From contig NZ_JANBVF010000016.1 in NCBI RefSeq assembly GCF_024437655.1, forward strand, positions 1 through 64,000: a stretch of 64,000 nucleotides of DNA, written 5' to 3'. This DNA is from Chitinolyticbacter albus (GTDB lineage: Bacteria > Pseudomonadota > Gammaproteobacteria > Burkholderiales > Chitinibacteraceae). Both the position numbers and the translations under genes were made by a program. Every line of letters starts with the position of its first letter. Positions within the stretch are counted from its first letter, which is position 1. The notes under the pieces were generated by a model. That model did not search any database. It saw only the letters and a program-made list of their open reading frames with translations, and had not been told where the DNA came from. This document shows positions 55,977 to 64,000 of the stretch, piece after piece.

Positions 55977-58172
55977 ATGGATCTCCGCCATTCGCGGCCG
56001 TTCCGCCTTGCGCTGCTGTTCCTCGCAGTGTCGCTCGCGCTGATCGGCATCGCGCCCTACTTCATCGACGCCGAATACGCGCGCAACGAGCTCAAGCTCG
56101 TGATGCAGCGCGAGACCGGCCGTACGCTGCGCATCACCGGCCAGACCCGCGTGGTGCTGTTGCCACGCCCGGCGCTGACCGCCAGCGGCGTGAGCCTGTC
56201 CGAACCGGATGGCATGACGCCGTTCGCCAGCGCAGATCAGGTGCGCGTCGAGTTCTCGCTGTGGTCGCTGCTGCGCCAGCGCGAAGCGACGCTCACCCGG
56301 CTGGAAGCCACCCGTCCACGCCTGGCGATCAAACGCCTCGCCAATGGCAGCTACAACTTCGACGACCTGCTGGCGCGCCGCAGCACCACCTCGCCCCTGC
56401 ATTTCGACCCGCGGGGCGTGCACTTCGACGACGCGCGCATCGATTTCAGCGATGCCGCCAGCGTAGAGACGGTGCGGCTGACCCGGCTCTCGGTCATGCT
56501 CGACGAACCGGCCGATCCCAAGACCGGTCGGCTCGATCTGAACGGCGAACTCGCGCTGCTGCGCGCCGGGCAGGTGCAATGGCAGGCAACGCTGGAGGCC
56601 GGCGCCGCGTTGCGCTACGACGCCACGGAGCGGCGGCTGTTCATTGCCGGCCTGCAGCTTGACCTGCACCAGCGCGGCAAGAGCGCGCCGCAGCTGGCGC
56701 TCTCCAACGCCCGGCTCAACGCCACCGGCAACCTGGTCTACGGTTGGCAACCGTTGCGGCTCGCCGGGGGCGCGCTCAGGGTATCGGCCGTCGGCACCCG
56801 CGCGCAGCAGTCGTGGCAATGGACGCTGGATGCACCGCGCATCGAGGTGCGCGACTACATCGCCCGATTGCACGACCTCAAGCTCGCGCTCGACATCCGC
56901 AGCCCGCAAAACCGGGTGACCGCCGAGTTCAAGGTGCCGGCACTGGCCGGCACGCGGCAGGGTTCGCTGCGCGCGGACAAGGCGGCCATCGACGTGAAGC
57001 TGAGCTCCGCCGACCAGACCTTCGTGCTGAACTTCCTCAGCCCGCTCGAGCTCCATCGCGGCTCGCTCGCCAAGCTGCCCGGTTACCAGCTCACCGGCAG
57101 CTACACCAACCGGTCACTACCGCGCGGTGCCATCCCCTTCGCGCTCGAAGGCGATGCCGAGCTCGATCTCAAGCGCGAGACGTTGCAACTGACCAACCGC
57201 GGCACGCTCGACGGCGCCCAGCTCGCGACGCTGTTCGAGGTGAAACACTTTGTCGACCCACGCTATCGCTTCGACCTGGATCTGGCCCGGCTCGATCTCA
57301 CGCCCTATCTGCCCGCGGTGGCCGACGGCGCACGCGGCGTCGACTCCGAAACCCCGATCGACCTGGGCTGGCTGGCGCAACTGAATGCCAGTGGCCGCCT
57401 GCAACTGGGCGAACTCATCGTCCAGAACCTGCACCTGCAACGCATCGCGCTTGGCTTTAACGCCGAGGATGGCGTGGCAAGGCTCGATCCGCTGTCAGCG
57501 CATATCTACGGCGGCGAACTGACGGGCACGCTCGCCATCGATACCGGCGGGCGCGTGCCGCAGTTCCATGTCAGGCAGCAACTCAGTGGCGTCAATATCA
57601 ATCCGTTGATGCGCGATCTGCTGGCGATCCAGCGCTTCGAAGGCCAAGGCGAGCTGGCGCTCGACATCACCGCCGTCGGCAACCGGCTCTCGCAAATCCG
57701 CAGCAGCGCCAGTGGCCAGGCCAAGCTCGCCCTGATGCAGGGCGCCATCCGCGGCATCGATCTCGAAGCGGTACTGCGCGCCGCCAACCAGCAACTGAAG
57801 CGGATGAGTGGCGAACCGGTCCAGCTGGCGGATCTGCAGGCAAGCACCCGGTTTTCCACGCTGAACGCCAGCATGACGATCAAGGACGGCCTCGCCCGCA
57901 ACGACGATCTGGCCGTCACCACCGGCCTGCTGCGCCTGTCTGGCCAGGGCGAATTCGACCTCGGCCGCGCCCGGATCGATTACGCACTGAAAGCCAGCAC
58001 CAACCCCAAGGTGCCGGAACTGCGCCAGCTATCCGGGCTGACCTTGCCCATTACGCTCACCGGCTCCTTTGCCGCGCCGGAATACCACATCGATTACGGC
58101 AGCCTGCGCCAGCAGCTGCTGCAGCGGCAGGGCCGTGCGCGTGCGCCAGACACACCGGCGCCAAAGCGATGA
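55977..58172 (+). CDS. asmA: AsmA-family envelope protein
   Basis: A 731-aa protein of the AsmA/YhdP-type family. N-terminal membrane anchor about residues 9-30 (LALLFLAVSLALIGIAPYFID), then a long periplasmic beta-rich region made of repeated DUF-type segments (RTLRITGQTRVVLLPRPALTASGVSL; FDDLLARRSTT; HVRQQLSGVNINPLM). The C-terminal AsmA_2 region (GLTLPITLTGSFAAPEYHIDY) is clear. AsmA-like proteins are thought to bridge the periplasm and affect lipid supply to the outer membrane. It overlaps mutY by four bases, so the two are co-translated. It is divergent from the thioesterase run. Confidence 0.92.
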   Translation: MDLRHSRPFRLALLFLAVSLALIGIAPYFIDAEYARNELKLVMQRETGRTLRITGQTRVVLLPRPALTASGVSLSEPDGMTPFASADQVRVEFSLWSLLRQREATLTRLEATRPRLAIKRLANGSYNFDDLLARRSTTSPLHFDPRGVHFDDARIDFSDAASVETVRLTRLSVMLDEPADPKTGRLDLNGELALLRAGQVQWQATLEAGAALRYDATERRLFIAGLQLDLHQRGKSAPQLALSNARLNATGNLVYGWQPLRLAGGALRVSAVGTRAQQSWQWTLDAPRIEVRDYIARLHDLKLALDIRSPQNRVTAEFKVPALAGTRQGSLRADKAAIDVKLSSADQTFVLNFLSPLELHRGSLAKLPGYQLTGSYTNRSLPRGAIPFALEGDAELDLKRETLQLTNRGTLDGAQLATLFEVKHFVDPRYRFDLDLARLDLTPYLPAVADGARGVDSETPIDLGWLAQLNASGRLQLGELIVQNLHLQRIALGFNAEDGVARLDPLSAHIYGGELTGTLAIDTGGRVPQFHVRQQLSGVNINPLMRDLLAIQRFEGQGELALDITAVGNRLSQIRSSASGQAKLALMQGAIRGIDLEAVLRAANQQLKRMSGEPVQLADLQASTRFSTLNASMTIKDGLARNDDLAVTTGLLRLSGQGEFDLGRARIDYALKASTNPKVPELRQLSGLTLPITLTGSFAAPEYHIDYGSLRQQLLQRQGRARAPDTPAPKR

Positions 58173-59203
58173 CATCATTTTCCAACCGGCTCCTCGCCTG
58201 GCAGGCCACGCACGGCCGGCACGACTTGCCCTGGCAGGTGGCCGACCCCTATCGCGTCTGGCTGTCCGAGATCATGCTGCAGCAGACGCAGGTGACCACG
58301 GTCATCCCCTATTACCAGCGTTTCCTGGAACGATTCCCGAGCGTGGCCACGCTCGCCGCAGCCCCGCTCGACGACGTACTCGCGCTGTGGAGCGGTCTCG
58401 GCTACTACAGCCGTTCGCGCAACCTGCATGCCGCAGCCATCATGGTGCTCGAGCGCTTTGGTGGTGTGTTTCCGCAAGAACCTGCCCTGCTGGCAGAGCT
58501 CCCTGGCGTGGGCCGCTCGACCGCCGCTGCTATCGCGGCATTCTCGTATGGCGTGTGCACCCCCATCCTCGATGGCAACGTGAAGCGTGTACTGGCGCGC
58601 TGGGCCGGCATCGAGGGTTTTCCCGGAGAGAAGGCCATCGAGAACCGGCTCTGGCAACTGGCCGCATCGCTGCTGCCGGCAGCCGCGGCAGACATGCCGG
58701 CCTACACGCAGGCGCAGATGGATCTGGGCGCCACCGTCTGTACGCCGAAGAAACCGGCCTGTCTCGCCTGTCCGCTGCAGGACGATTGCGCCGCCAGGCT
58801 GCTGGGTCGCCAGCACGAGCTGCCGACGCGCAAGGCAAAGAAAGCAATACCGGAGCGCAACACGGTGATGATGCTGATCCGCAACAACAACGGCGAGCTG
58901 TTGCTGGAGCAACGCCCCCCCACCGGGATCTGGGGCGGCTTGTGGAGCCTGCCCGAAGTGGCATCGACGCTGGATGCCGAGGAAACCTGTCGCGCGCGCT
59001 TTGACCTCACGGTACAGCTGGAGCCGGCACTGCCCGATTTTGTCCATGTGTTCACCCACTTCCGGCTGACGATCACACCGCAGCCGGCCGCCGTGCTCGT
59101 CAGCCCGCCGCGGCTGCACGAAGCCGGCGCACGCTGGTTCAGCCCTGAGGCCGCGCTCCGGGCTGGCATCCCCAGCCCCTTGCGCAAGCTGCTGACCCGT
59201 TAA
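58169..59203 (+). CDS. mutY: A/G-specific adenine DNA glycosylase
   Basis: A 344-aa base-excision enzyme that removes adenine mispaired with 8-oxoguanine. The N-terminal domain carries the HhH-GPD core (LPGVGRSTAAAIAAFSYGV, catalytic Asp in LDGNVKRVLAR) and a [4Fe-4S] cluster with cysteines in VCTPKKPACLACPLQDDC. The C-terminal part (TVMMLIRNNNGELLLEQRPP, WGGLWSLPEV) is the NUDIX-like domain that reads the 8-oxoguanine strand. The start overlaps the asmA stop (ATGA). Length is normal. Confidence 0.96.
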   Translation: MTSFSNRLLAWQATHGRHDLPWQVADPYRVWLSEIMLQQTQVTTVIPYYQRFLERFPSVATLAAAPLDDVLALWSGLGYYSRSRNLHAAAIMVLERFGGVFPQEPALLAELPGVGRSTAAAIAAFSYGVCTPILDGNVKRVLARWAGIEGFPGEKAIENRLWQLAASLLPAAAADMPAYTQAQMDLGATVCTPKKPACLACPLQDDCAARLLGRQHELPTRKAKKAIPERNTVMMLIRNNNGELLLEQRPPTGIWGGLWSLPEVASTLDAEETCRARFDLTVQLEPALPDFVHVFTHFRLTITPQPAAVLVSPPRLHEAGARWFSPEAALRAGIPSPLRKLLTR

Positions 59204-59220
59204 GCGAGCGCTGCCTCCAT

Positions 59221-59457
59221 TCAGGTACATCCCTCGCCCGTCGCTACCGCGTGGACTGCTGGGCAGTAGGCAATCCCGTTGCCGCTCCCGGCGTCGGTAG
59301 GCCACCATCCCGGTGAAAGTCGCGTGCATAGCGCGACGGCGTATCGCCGGTGTCGATCGCATGCGGTGCGCGCAAGATTGTCACCCAGGCGATGAAATCC
59401 CAGCAGCGCGCCCGGGGGTACTTCCTGGTCGTGGAGCAGGATGGCGATGGGTTGCAT
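59221..59457 (-). CDS. Possible small gene or gene remnant
   Basis: A weak candidate. An ATG with AGGA seven bases upstream opens MQPIAILLHDQEVPPGALLG, but the remaining ~55 residues in this frame look unlike protein (Arg/Cys-rich). Around 59250-59405 the +1 frame on the same strand reads WDFIAWVTILRAPHAID, then TGDTPSRYARDFHRDGG and ends at 59244. That would fit an older gene with a frameshift. I assign no function; the stretch may be non-coding. It lies between mutY and the antiporter gene; the remaining ~190 bp to the antiporter hold nothing I recognise. Confidence 0.3.
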   Translation of the reverse strand: MQPIAILLHDQEVPPGALLGFHRLGDNLARTACDRHRRYAVALCTRLSPGWWPTDAGSGNGIAYCPAVHAVATGEGCT

Positions 59458-59650
59458 ACAGTGTCCTGTAGGAAAGCGATCGGCCTGCCGGACAAGGCGG
59501 TGTAAAAACGGCGCCTGGCCCGGATAGCCCACCCTCGATGCCGGATCAGGCGCGGACCTGATCCCACGCGGCATTGCCGATCACCGCGATGCAAAAATCA
59601 GGGCCCAGACGGATCATCGCGATCTTTTATGCCCGAACCGGAGCCACGCA

Positions 59651-60961
59651 ATGAATTCCGTCGTGATCGCCGTCGTCCTGATGCTGGCGCTGTCGCTCCT
59701 CCGCGTGAATGTGGTGATCAGTCTGCTTGCCAGTGCGGTGGCCGGCGGACTGCTCGGGGGTCTGGACCTTGCCGGCACGCTCAACGCCTTCAACGGCGGG
59801 CTCGGTGACGGCGCCGGAGTGGCACTCTCCTACGCGCTGCTTGGTGCCTTCGCCATGGCGATCGCCGCCTCAGGCCTGCCGCACGCGCTGGCCGATGGCC
59901 TGGCGCATGCAGTGAAGAAAGGCGGCGGCGGGCGCGGGGTGAAGTGGACGATCTTTACCGCGCTGCTGCTGCTGGCGATCTCGTCGCAGAACCTGCTGCC
60001 CATCCATATCGCCTTCATCCCGCTACTGGTGCCGCCCCTGCTCCATACGCTGGGCGAATTGCGGGTGGACCGGCGCCTGTTGGCCTGCATCATCACTTTC
60101 GGCCTGATCACGCCGTATATCTTCATGCCGGTGGGTTTTGGCGAGATTTTCCTCAAGCAGATCCTGCTCAGCAGCATCGCCAAGGCCGGGCTCGATGCCG
60201 GCCAGGTGAACGTGATGCAGGCCATGGCCATCCCCGCCGCGGGCATGGCCTTGGGGCTGGCGATCGCGCTGTTCAGCTACCGCAAGCCGCGCGACTACGA
60301 TCTGGCGCAGCTCGCCCGCGCCGAACACGAGGAAGCGCGCTACACGCCGCGCTCACTGGCAGTGGCCGGCGTTGCGGTGGTCATCACCTTCGTCACGCAG
60401 CTGTGGGCCGATTCCATGTTGCTGGGCGCGCTGGCCGGCTTCGTCGTCTGCGTGGCGGGCGGTTCCATCCGCTGGAACGAGGCGGACCACGTGTTCATGG
60501 AAGGCATGAAGATGATGGCCGGTATCGGCCTCATCATGATCGCCGCCTCCGGCTTTGCCGAGGTGATGAAGGCCACGGGCGATATCGGCCGGCTGGTCGA
60601 GGCCTCCGTCGCCGTCGTCGGCGACAACAAGGGGCTGGCGGTATTCCTGATGCTGCTGGTCGGGCTTATCGTCACGTTGGGCATCGGCTCGTCATTCTCC
60701 ACCGTGCCCATCCTCGCCACGCTGTATGTGCCGCTATCGCTGCAGCTGGGCTTGTCGCCGACGGCCATCGTCTGCCTGATCGGCACCGCCGGGGCGCTCG
60801 GCGACGCCGGCTCGCCGGTGTCCGATTCGACGCTGGGTCCCACCGCCGGCCTTAACGTCGACGATCAGCACGACCATATCTGGGATACCGTGGTGCCGAC
60901 CTTTCTGCACTACAACCTGCCGCTGCTGGCGGCGGGCTGGGTGGCGGTGATGGTGTTGTGA
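59651..60961 (+). CDS. Na+/H+ antiporter family protein
   Basis: A 436-aa inner-membrane transporter with about 11-12 helices, of the NhaC-type Na+/H+ antiporter family. Typical passages are SLLRVNVVISLLASAVAGGLLGG, SYALLGAFAMAIAASGLPHALADG, LLLLAISSQNLLPIHIAFIPLL, MPVGFGEIFL and SVSDST-like GSPVSDSTLGPTAGLN near the end, where polar residues lie within the helices. It should exchange Na+ for H+, but related members may move other anions or metabolites. It stands alone, about 450 bp after mutY, and converges on mnmA 24 bp later. Confidence 0.9.
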   Translation: MNSVVIAVVLMLALSLLRVNVVISLLASAVAGGLLGGLDLAGTLNAFNGGLGDGAGVALSYALLGAFAMAIAASGLPHALADGLAHAVKKGGGGRGVKWTIFTALLLLAISSQNLLPIHIAFIPLLVPPLLHTLGELRVDRRLLACIITFGLITPYIFMPVGFGEIFLKQILLSSIAKAGLDAGQVNVMQAMAIPAAGMALGLAIALFSYRKPRDYDLAQLARAEHEEARYTPRSLAVAGVAVVITFVTQLWADSMLLGALAGFVVCVAGGSIRWNEADHVFMEGMKMMAGIGLIMIAASGFAEVMKATGDIGRLVEASVAVVGDNKGLAVFLMLLVGLIVTLGIGSSFSTVPILATLYVPLSLQLGLSPTAIVCLIGTAGALGDAGSPVSDSTLGPTAGLNVDDQHDHIWDTVVPTFLHYNLPLLAAGWVAVMVL

Positions 60962-60985
60962 GCGCCGTGGTGCGCTGCAGGCCCG

Positions 60986-62062
60986 CTACTGGATGATGCC
61001 GCCGCCCAGGCACACGTCGCCCTGGTACAGCACCATCGATTGCCCCGGCGTCACCGCCCACTGCGCTTCGTCGAAATCGAGCTCGACCCCGCCTTCCACA
61101 TGGCGCAGCGTGCACGCGGCATCCTGCTGGCGATAGCGGGTTTTGGCGGTGTAGCGCCCCTCGACCGGCAGCTCGCCGAGGATCCAGGAGCAATCGAGCG
61201 CGCGCAGCGTCGGCTTGAGCAACAGCGGATGGTCGTGCCCCTGCACCACGATCAGCTCGTTGGTCTCAAGGTTCTTGCCGCCGACGAACCATGGCTCGCC
61301 ACTACCCGCCTTGTCGCCGCCGATGCCCAGGCCCGAGCGCTGGCCCAGCGTGTAGTACATCAACCCCATGTGCTCACCCAGCACGCGACCTTCCGGCGTG
61401 ACCATCGCGCCCGGTTTTTTCGGCAGGTAGCGGTTGAGGAAGTCGCGGAACGGCCGCTCACCGATGAAGCAGATGCCGGTGCTGTCCTTCTTCCTGGCGT
61501 TGGGCAGGCCGATTTCTTCGGCGATGCGGCGCACCTCGCTCTTTTGCAGGCCGCCCAGCGGAAACACCGCCTGGCTCACCTGCTCTTGGCTCAGCCGGTA
61601 GAGGAAGTAAGTCTGGTCCTTGGATTGATCGGCGGCGCGGATCAGTTCGGTGCGGCCGTCGCTGCGCAGCCGGTTGCCGCAGTAATGGCCGGTCGCCATC
61701 TTGGCGCCGCCCAGTTCGATCGCGTAATCGAGGAAGCAGCGGAACTTGATTTCGCTATTGCACAGGATGTCCGGATTCGGCGTACGGCCAGCGGAGTACT
61801 CGGCCAGGAAGTACGAGAACACCCGGTCCTTGTATTCCTTGGCGAAATTGACGAGCTCGATGTCGATACCCAACAGGTCCGCCACCGCGATGGCGTCCAT
61901 GCTGTCTTCCTTGATCGAGCAGTATTCGTCGTTATTGTCGTCTTCCCAGTTCTGCATGAACACGCCGTGCACCTCGAAGCCCTGCGCCTTCAAAAGGTGC
62001 GCCGTCACCGACGAATCGACGCCGCCGGACAGGCCGACGACGATCTTGGTCGCTGCGCTCAT
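60986..62062 (-). CDS. mnmA: tRNA-specific 2-thiouridylase
   Basis: Thiolates U34 of tRNA-Lys, -Glu and -Gln using ATP and sulfur relayed from IscS. The 358-aa protein has the PP-loop [15 protein letters not shown] at residues 10-24, the catalytic cysteines in [12 protein letters not shown] (about 98) and [16 protein letters not shown] (about 200), and MTGHYCG-like ATGHYCGN. Length is normal. It is the last gene of the run rluE-nudJ-mnmA; the preceding NUDIX gene overlaps it by four bases. Same order next to icd as in E. coli. Confidence 0.97.
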   Translation of the reverse strand: MSAATKIVVGLSGGVDSSVTAHLLKAQGFEVHGVFMQNWEDDNNDEYCSIKEDSMDAIAVADLLGIDIELVNFAKEYKDRVFSYFLAEYSAGRTPNPDILCNSEIKFRCFLDYAIELGGAKMATGHYCGNRLRSDGRTELIRAADQSKDQTYFLYRLSQEQVSQAVFPLGGLQKSEVRRIAEEIGLPNARKKDSTGICFIGERPFRDFLNRYLPKKPGAMVTPEGRVLGEHMGLMYYTLGQRSGLGIGGDKAGSGEPWFVGGKNLETNELIVVQGHDHPLLLKPTLRALDCSWILGELPVEGRYTAKTRYRQQDAACTLRHVEGGVELDFDEAQWAVTPGQSMVLYQGDVCLGGGIIQ

Positions 62063-62520
62063 GCTGCCTCCCGGTGATCGAAGTCGCGCAGCAGTGCCAA
62101 CGGGTAGCGCAGTCCGGCCAGATAGTCGTCGATGCAGGCAAGGATCAGCGGGCTGCGGTGTTCGGCGCTACGCGCGACCACTTCATCGCGGCTCAGCCAC
62201 ACCGCGGCCTCGATGCCATCGTCGAGCGCGCGGCCCGGCTCGTGACCGGTGATCTCGCCGGTGAAGGCAAAGCGCAGATAAGTCAGCTCCGGGCGCTCGG
62301 GCGGGCTCCACTGGTAGATGCCGACCAGGGCCATCGGCACAAAGTGGTGCGCGGTTTCCTCGAGCGTTTCGCGCACGCAGGCGGCGGCGATGCTCTCGCC
62401 GTGCTCGACATGGCCAGCCGGCTGGTTGAGCTTCAAGGCGCCGAGGATGCGCTCCTCGACCATCAGAAAGCGTCCGTCGCGCTCGATTAGCGCAGCCACG
62501 GTCACATTGGGATGCCACAT
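62059..62520 (-). CDS. nudJ: NUDIX hydrolase, NudJ-like
   Basis: A 153-aa pyrophosphohydrolase. The Nudix box is complete ([22 protein letters not shown], residues about 34-55, with the Glu pair for metal binding). The neighbouring region [22 protein letters not shown] is typical of the NudJ group, which hydrolyses thiamine-pathway phosphates (HMP-PP) and nucleoside di- and triphosphates. It overlaps mnmA by four bases and follows rluE by about 38 bp, matching the E. coli rluE-nudJ-mnmA order, which strengthens the assignment. Confidence 0.9.
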   Translation of the reverse strand: MWHPNVTVAALIERDGRFLMVEERILGALKLNQPAGHVEHGESIAAACVRETLEETAHHFVPMALVGIYQWSPPERPELTYLRFAFTGEITGHEPGRALDDGIEAAVWLSRDEVVARSAEHRSPLILACIDDYLAGLRYPLALLRDFDHREAA

Positions 62521-62558
62521 AGAATCGGATTTTCCAGTAAAAACAGGATTGTACAGGA

Positions 62559-63185
62559 TCAACGCGGCTTGTTCGGCCCGCGCCGGCCGCGCTGCTTGGG
62601 CGCACTCGACCTGGGCCGGGCCGTGGTGCTCGCCATCGGCGCCGCCACCAGCAGCTCGCGCCAGGCGCCGGGCGCCAGTTCAGCCAGGGTATGGTCGCCG
62701 ACCGCCCAGCGGATCAGCCGCAATGTGGGAAAGCCAATCTTGGCCGTCATCCGCCGCACCTGACGGTTTTTGCCCTCGGCAATGCAGATTTCCAGCCAGC
62801 TGGTGGGAATCGCGGCACGAAAGCGCACCGGTGGGTCACGCGGCCACAGGCCCGCGGGCTCGGCCATCACCCGTACCGCAGCCGGCAGCGTGACGAAGTC
62901 TCCCAGATCAACGCCGCGCCGGAGCGGCTCGAGCGCCGCGTCGTCCGGCGCGCCTTCCACCTGCACCCAGTAGGTCTTCACGAGCTTGTGCCGGGGGTCG
63001 GCAATGCGCGCCTGCAAAGGCCCGGAATCGGTGAGCAGCACCAGCCCTTCGGAGTCGGTATCGAGCCGGCCGGCCGGGTAGACATCCTTGATTGGCACGT
63101 AGTCGGCCAGCGACTGGTGCGGCGGGCTGGGGGAAAACTGGCAGATCACACCGTAAGGCTTGTTGAGCAGAATAAGCTTGGCCAT
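62559..63185 (-). CDS. rluE: 23S rRNA pseudouridine synthase, RluE type
   Basis: A 208-aa enzyme of the RsuA/RluE family that makes pseudouridine in 23S rRNA (position 2457 in E. coli). The catalytic aspartate is in YPAGRLDTDSEGLVLLTDSG near residue 41; VKTYWVQVEG, WLEICIAEGKNRQVRRM and LRLIRWAVG are further family blocks. The C-terminal tail is Arg/Pro-rich. The start MAKLILLNKPYG gives the family's normal length. It is divergent from icd with ~140 bp between starts and precedes nudJ. Confidence 0.94.
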   Translation of the reverse strand: MAKLILLNKPYGVICQFSPSPPHQSLADYVPIKDVYPAGRLDTDSEGLVLLTDSGPLQARIADPRHKLVKTYWVQVEGAPDDAALEPLRRGVDLGDFVTLPAAVRVMAEPAGLWPRDPPVRFRAAIPTSWLEICIAEGKNRQVRRMTAKIGFPTLRLIRWAVGDHTLAELAPGAWRELLVAAPMASTTARPRSSAPKQRGRRGPNKPR

Positions 63186-63326
63186 GCACCAATTGTAACG
63201 CGACCATCGATTATCCCGGCGAGCGCGACTTGGCAGCGCTGGCGCGTTCACGCGATAATCGCGCGTTTCCAGCGCGCACCGAAAAAGCGCGCCGAAGTCC
63301 AAACCTAACTGATGGGAAAGTCAACG

Positions 63327-64000
63327 ATGAGCCATATCAAGGTGCCCGCCGAGGGCGCGAAGATCGTTCCGAACCTCGCCACCCCGGATAACCCGATCAT
63401 TCCGTTCATCGAAGGTGATGGCATCGGCGCCGATATCACCCCGGTGATGAAGGAAGTGGTCGATGCAGCCGTAGCCAAGTGCTATGGCGGCGCGCGCAAG
63501 ATCAACTGGATGGAAATTTTCTGCGGCGAGAAGGCCGCCAAGCTTTACGGCAACGACACCTATCTGCCGCAGGAAACGCTGGATGCGCTGAAGGAATACG
63601 TCGTTTCGATCAAGGGCCCGCTGGCAACGCCGGTCGGCGGCGGCATCCGCTCGCTGAACGTGGCGCTGCGCCAGCAGCTGGACCTCTACGTCTGCCTGCG
63701 CCCGGTACGCTATTTTGAAGGCGTGCCGTCGCCGGTGAAGAAGCCCGAGCTGATCGACATGGTGATCTTCCGCGAGAACACCGAAGACATCTACGCCGGC
63801 ATCGAATGGGACGCCACCAGCGAAGGCGCCAAGAAGGTGATCGAGTTCCTGCAGGAACAAATGGGAGTGAAGAAGATCCGCTTCCCGGAATCGTCCAGCA
63901 TCGGCATCAAGCCGGTCAGCAAGGAAGGCACCGAGCGCCTGGTGCGCAAGGCCATCCAGTACGCGATCGACAACAACCGCAAGTCCGTGACGCTTGTCCA
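63327..64000 (+). CDS. icd: Isocitrate dehydrogenase (NADP+), 5' part only
   Basis: Oxidatively decarboxylates isocitrate to 2-oxoglutarate in the TCA cycle. The first 224 codons are present and the gene runs off the window edge. It begins [59 protein letters not shown] (with the serine corresponding to the E. coli phosphorylation site) and [16 protein letters not shown] are diagnostic. GGGAAAG lies six bases before the chosen ATG; another ATG 15 bases upstream is less well placed. It is divergent from rluE, as in E. coli. Confidence 0.97.
   Translation, partial: MSHIKVPAEGAKIVPNLATPDNPIIPFIEGDGIGADITPVMKEVVDAAVAKCYGGARKINWMEIFCGEKAAKLYGNDTYLPQETLDALKEYVVSIKGPLATPVGGGIRSLNVALRQQLDLYVCLRPVRYFEGVPSPVKKPELIDMVIFRENTEDIYAGIEWDATSEGAKKVIEFLQEQMGVKKIRFPESSSIGIKPVSKEGTERLVRKAIQYAIDNNRKSVTLV

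Overview
The window looks like a chromosomal core segment of a GC-rich betaproteobacterium, most likely of the order Neisseriales. This placement is inferred from protein character and gene order, not from a marker-gene comparison. Coding density is high. I found no rRNA, tRNA, CRISPR array, prophage or complete insertion sequence. Several gene blocks keep old proteobacterial synteny: queG / tsaE-amiC-mutL-(membrane protein)-miaA, rpsT / murJ, asmA-mutY, and icd / rluE-nudJ-mnmA.

Layout. 0-12 kb: LysR regulator divergent from malate synthase, an ABC exporter, a DUF4397 lipoprotein, a rhomboid protease, a YiaA-type membrane protein, small secreted or unknown genes, a glutathione transferase, a VOC protein and recG. 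12-16.5 kb: an HEQAH putative metalloprotease, then a hybrid histidine kinase overlapping a small periplasmic SUOX/pterin-binding-type protein (a likely two-gene sensory unit), and lrgAB. 16.6-27.6 kb: murI, the 5-oxoprolinase genes pxpBCA translationally linked to queG, tsaE-amiC, mutL-membrane protein-miaA and a MarC-family protein. 27.8-35.6 kb: a pyrophosphate-type phosphofructokinase, an alpha/beta hydrolase, a decayed cation-transporter gene, argJ, a YnfA protein, two AraC/GyrI-type regulators and a 47-codon gene with its own Shine-Dalgarno sequence and terminator. 35.6-48.2 kb: an ArsR regulator, gpmI-envC-ctpA, moeB, lemA with a GIDE/EF-hand partner, nadE, a TetR regulator with a palindromic operator candidate, a response regulator with a degenerate GGDEF domain, and rpsT. 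48.3-64 kb: murJ, a 969-residue HD-GYP sensor, an aromatic/aspartate aminotransferase, a thioesterase-LEA2 lipoprotein-coiled-coil operon, asmA-mutY, an Na+/H+ antiporter, mnmA-nudJ-rluE, and the start of icd running off the right edge.

How the genes work together. Cell-wall functions recur (murI, amiC, envC, ctpA, murJ, lrgAB), as do tRNA modification (queG, tsaE, miaA, mnmA) and DNA repair (recG, mutL, mutY). Central carbon genes are the glyoxylate shunt (aceB), glycolysis (pfp, gpmI) and the TCA cycle (icd). Signalling is mainly c-di-GMP or phosphorelay: the HD-GYP protein, the degenerate GGDEF regulator and the hybrid kinase with its periplasmic partner.

The least explained items are: a family of about 150-bp palindromic intergenic elements that begin exactly at stop codons; the 47-aa gene with its structured leader; the kinase/SUOX-type pair; the cation-transporter relic; the degenerate GGDEF protein that keeps an RxxD motif; and the ATGCAT hexamer that serves as start codon for two divergent genes.
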